The notes under the pieces: model-generated
Database searches by the model: none
The model's input: the letters and a program-made list of their open reading frames with translations, nothing else
Told to the model about the DNA's origin: nothing
DNA from: Lachnospiraceae bacterium
Lineage (GTDB): Bacteria > Bacillota > Clostridia > Lachnospirales > Lachnospiraceae
Length of the DNA stretch: 64,000 nt
Direction: 5' to 3'
Assembly (NCBI GenBank): GCA_025758065.1
Contig: CP107199.1
Coordinates: 558,001 to 622,000, forward strand
In this document: positions 62,822 to 64,000 of the stretch, one piece after another
Numbering within the stretch: position 1 is the first letter of the stretch
Layout: every line of letters begins with the position of its first letter
Position numbers and translations under genes: made by a program

Positions 62822-64000
62822 TTATAAGCAGTGTCCCTGTTCTTCCATAACTTTAATTACCTGGTCAACATATTTTTCGCAGGTTTCAAGATCAGAGGCT
62901 TCGACCATAACGCGGACAACAGGTTCTGTACCAGACTGGCGGAGTAAGATCCGTCCATCGCTTCCCAGGCTTTCTGTTACTTTTTTAACTTCTGCCTGGA
63001 CTTTTTCATCATCCTGGGCTGCTTTTTTGTCTTTTACCTTTACGTTCTTAAGAACCTGTGGATAAACTTCATACTCAGATGCCAGCTTTGCAAGTGTCTG
63101 CTTCTTCTCTAAGATAACTTCCATTACCTTCAGGGAAGTAAGGATGCCGTCACCGGTGGTTGCATGCTTACTGAAAATAATATGGCCGGACTGTTCACCA
63201 CCTAAGCAATTGCCGGTAGCTGCCATATTTTCGTAAACATATTTATCGCCTACCGCAGTCTTTTCATAGGAAATGCCTTCACGGTCAAATGCTTTATACA
63301 GGCCGAAGTTTGACATGACCGTAGTAACAACTGTATTGTGGAACAGGCTTCCCTGCTCCTTCATGTATTTTCCGCAGATATACATAATACCATCGCCGTC
63401 TACTACATTTCCCTTTTCATCTACAGCGATACAACGGTCTGCATCCCCGTCGTAAGCAAAGCCTACATCACAGCCTTCTTCTACTACAAACTTCTGTAAA
63501 TGCTCAATGTGGGTGGAACCGCAGTCTGTATTGATATTTAAGCCATTTGGTTCATTATTGATCACATGGGTCTGGGCGCCCAGAGCATCAAATACATTTT
63601 TGGCAATAGCAGAAGCGCTTCCGTTTGCACAGTCCAAAGCCACTTTCATGTTCTTGAAGGAACGGGTGGCAATGGAGATCAGATAGCCAATATAACGGTT
63701 TCTGCCTGCTGCAAAATCTACGGTACGGCCGATCTTATCTTTCTTGGCAAAAGGGATCTCCTCTATTTCACCATCTAAGTATTTTTCGATCTCTGTGATC
63801 ACAGATTCTTCCAGCTTTTCGCCTTTTTCATTAATAACCTTAATACCATTATCGTAGTATGGATTATGGCTTGCGGAAATCATGATACCGCAGTTAAAGC
63901 CTTCTGTACGCACTACATAAGATACGCTTGGTGTGGTGGTTACATGAAGCAGAAATACATCTGCACCAGAAGCAGTCAGACCTGCTACCAGTGAATACTC
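62822..64000 (-). CDS. glmM: phosphoglucosamine mutase, 3' part (start lies beyond window end)
   Basis: Interconverts glucosamine-6-phosphate and glucosamine-1-phosphate for UDP-GlcNAc and cell-wall synthesis. 392 residues of about 450 are visible, entering at EYSLVAGLTASGADV. The active-site phosphoserine loop is MISASHNPYYDNGIK, the metal loop is AYDGDADRCIAVDE, the sugar loop is GGEQSGHIIF, and the phosphate-binding C-terminal motif is RQSGTEPVVRVMVE. It is intact as far as seen. Confidence 0.95.
   Translation of the reverse strand, partial: EYSLVAGLTASGADVFLLHVTTTPSVSYVVRTEGFNCGIMISASHNPYYDNGIKVINEKGEKLEESVITEIEKYLDGEIEEIPFAKKDKIGRTVDFAAGRNRYIGYLISIATRSFKNMKVALDCANGSASAIAKNVFDALGAQTHVINNEPNGLNINTDCGSTHIEHLQKFVVEEGCDVGFAYDGDADRCIAVDEKGNVVDGDGIMYICGKYMKEQGSLFHNTVVTTVMSNFGLYKAFDREGISYEKTAVGDKYVYENMAATGNCLGGEQSGHIIFSKHATTGDGILTSLKVMEVILEKKQTLAKLASEYEVYPQVLKNVKVKDKKAAQDDEKVQAEVKKVTESLGSDGRILLRQSGTEPVVRVMVEASDLETCEKYVDQVIKVMEEQGHCL

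Overview
The window reads as the chromosome of a low-to-moderate-GC, Gram-positive anaerobe of the Clostridia, most like a gut Lachnospiraceae. This is an inference from strong AGGAGG-type ribosome sites, hairpin-plus-T-run terminators, an L,D-transpeptidase with Clostridial hydrophobic (ChW) repeats, a DUF3798 ABC transporter, LicD and Rpn families, and the carboxyspermidine polyamine route. No genus can be fixed. No rRNA, tRNA, phage, CRISPR array or complete insertion sequence was seen.

Layout. 1-6422 (minus): a six-gene polyamine operon speA-speE-CANSDH-nspC-aguA-aguB, preceded by a structured leader or small RNA. 7120-8753 (plus): split chromate-type transporter and thioredoxin. 9007-14443: an intact dCache-GGDEF diguanylate cyclase, then two decayed c-di-GMP genes on the minus strand (one amber stop, two single-base frameshifts). 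14605-19661: GntR regulator, APC permease, M20 amidohydrolase, three-cysteine Rrf2 regulator and a YgjP-like metallopeptidase. 19996-29021 (minus): a surface-polysaccharide operon (GT8, three GT2, flippase, DUF2304, DUF2142, rfbC, Wzm-type permease). 29192-30694: secreted L,D-transpeptidase. 30760-38860 (minus): an acid-sugar uptake and breakdown operon, divergent from a tandem double-LysR regulator (39116-41020). 41076-42468: hipBA. 42615-50156: second glycan region with LicD, flippase, a secreted YHYH protein, an Rpn nuclease, a galactofuranosyltransferase-like GT2 and a cytidylyltransferase/PLP-enzyme fusion. 50249-56262 (minus): ABC transporter with a DUF3798 binding protein. 56709-64000 (minus): glf, TraX-like, HAD, bioY, leuA and the 3' part of glmM.

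How the genes connect. speA, aguA and aguB take arginine to putrescine, and CANSDH and nspC extend it to spermidine. glf can supply UDP-galactofuranose to the GT2 at 47282. The fusion at 48324 and LicD at 42615 suggest a route that puts phosphoethanolamine (or a similar group) on a glycan. The double LysR very likely controls the acid-sugar operon through an inverted repeat in the shared promoter region.

Between the genes lie three families of short palindromic-ended repeats. Family A (165 bp, two near-identical copies) and family B (165 bp plus a 36-bp end) both start and end in CTAG. Family C (163 bp, two inverted copies plus several fragments) folds into one long hairpin. One A copy abuts a broken B copy exactly at a shared CTAG, which suggests mobility by an element encoded elsewhere.
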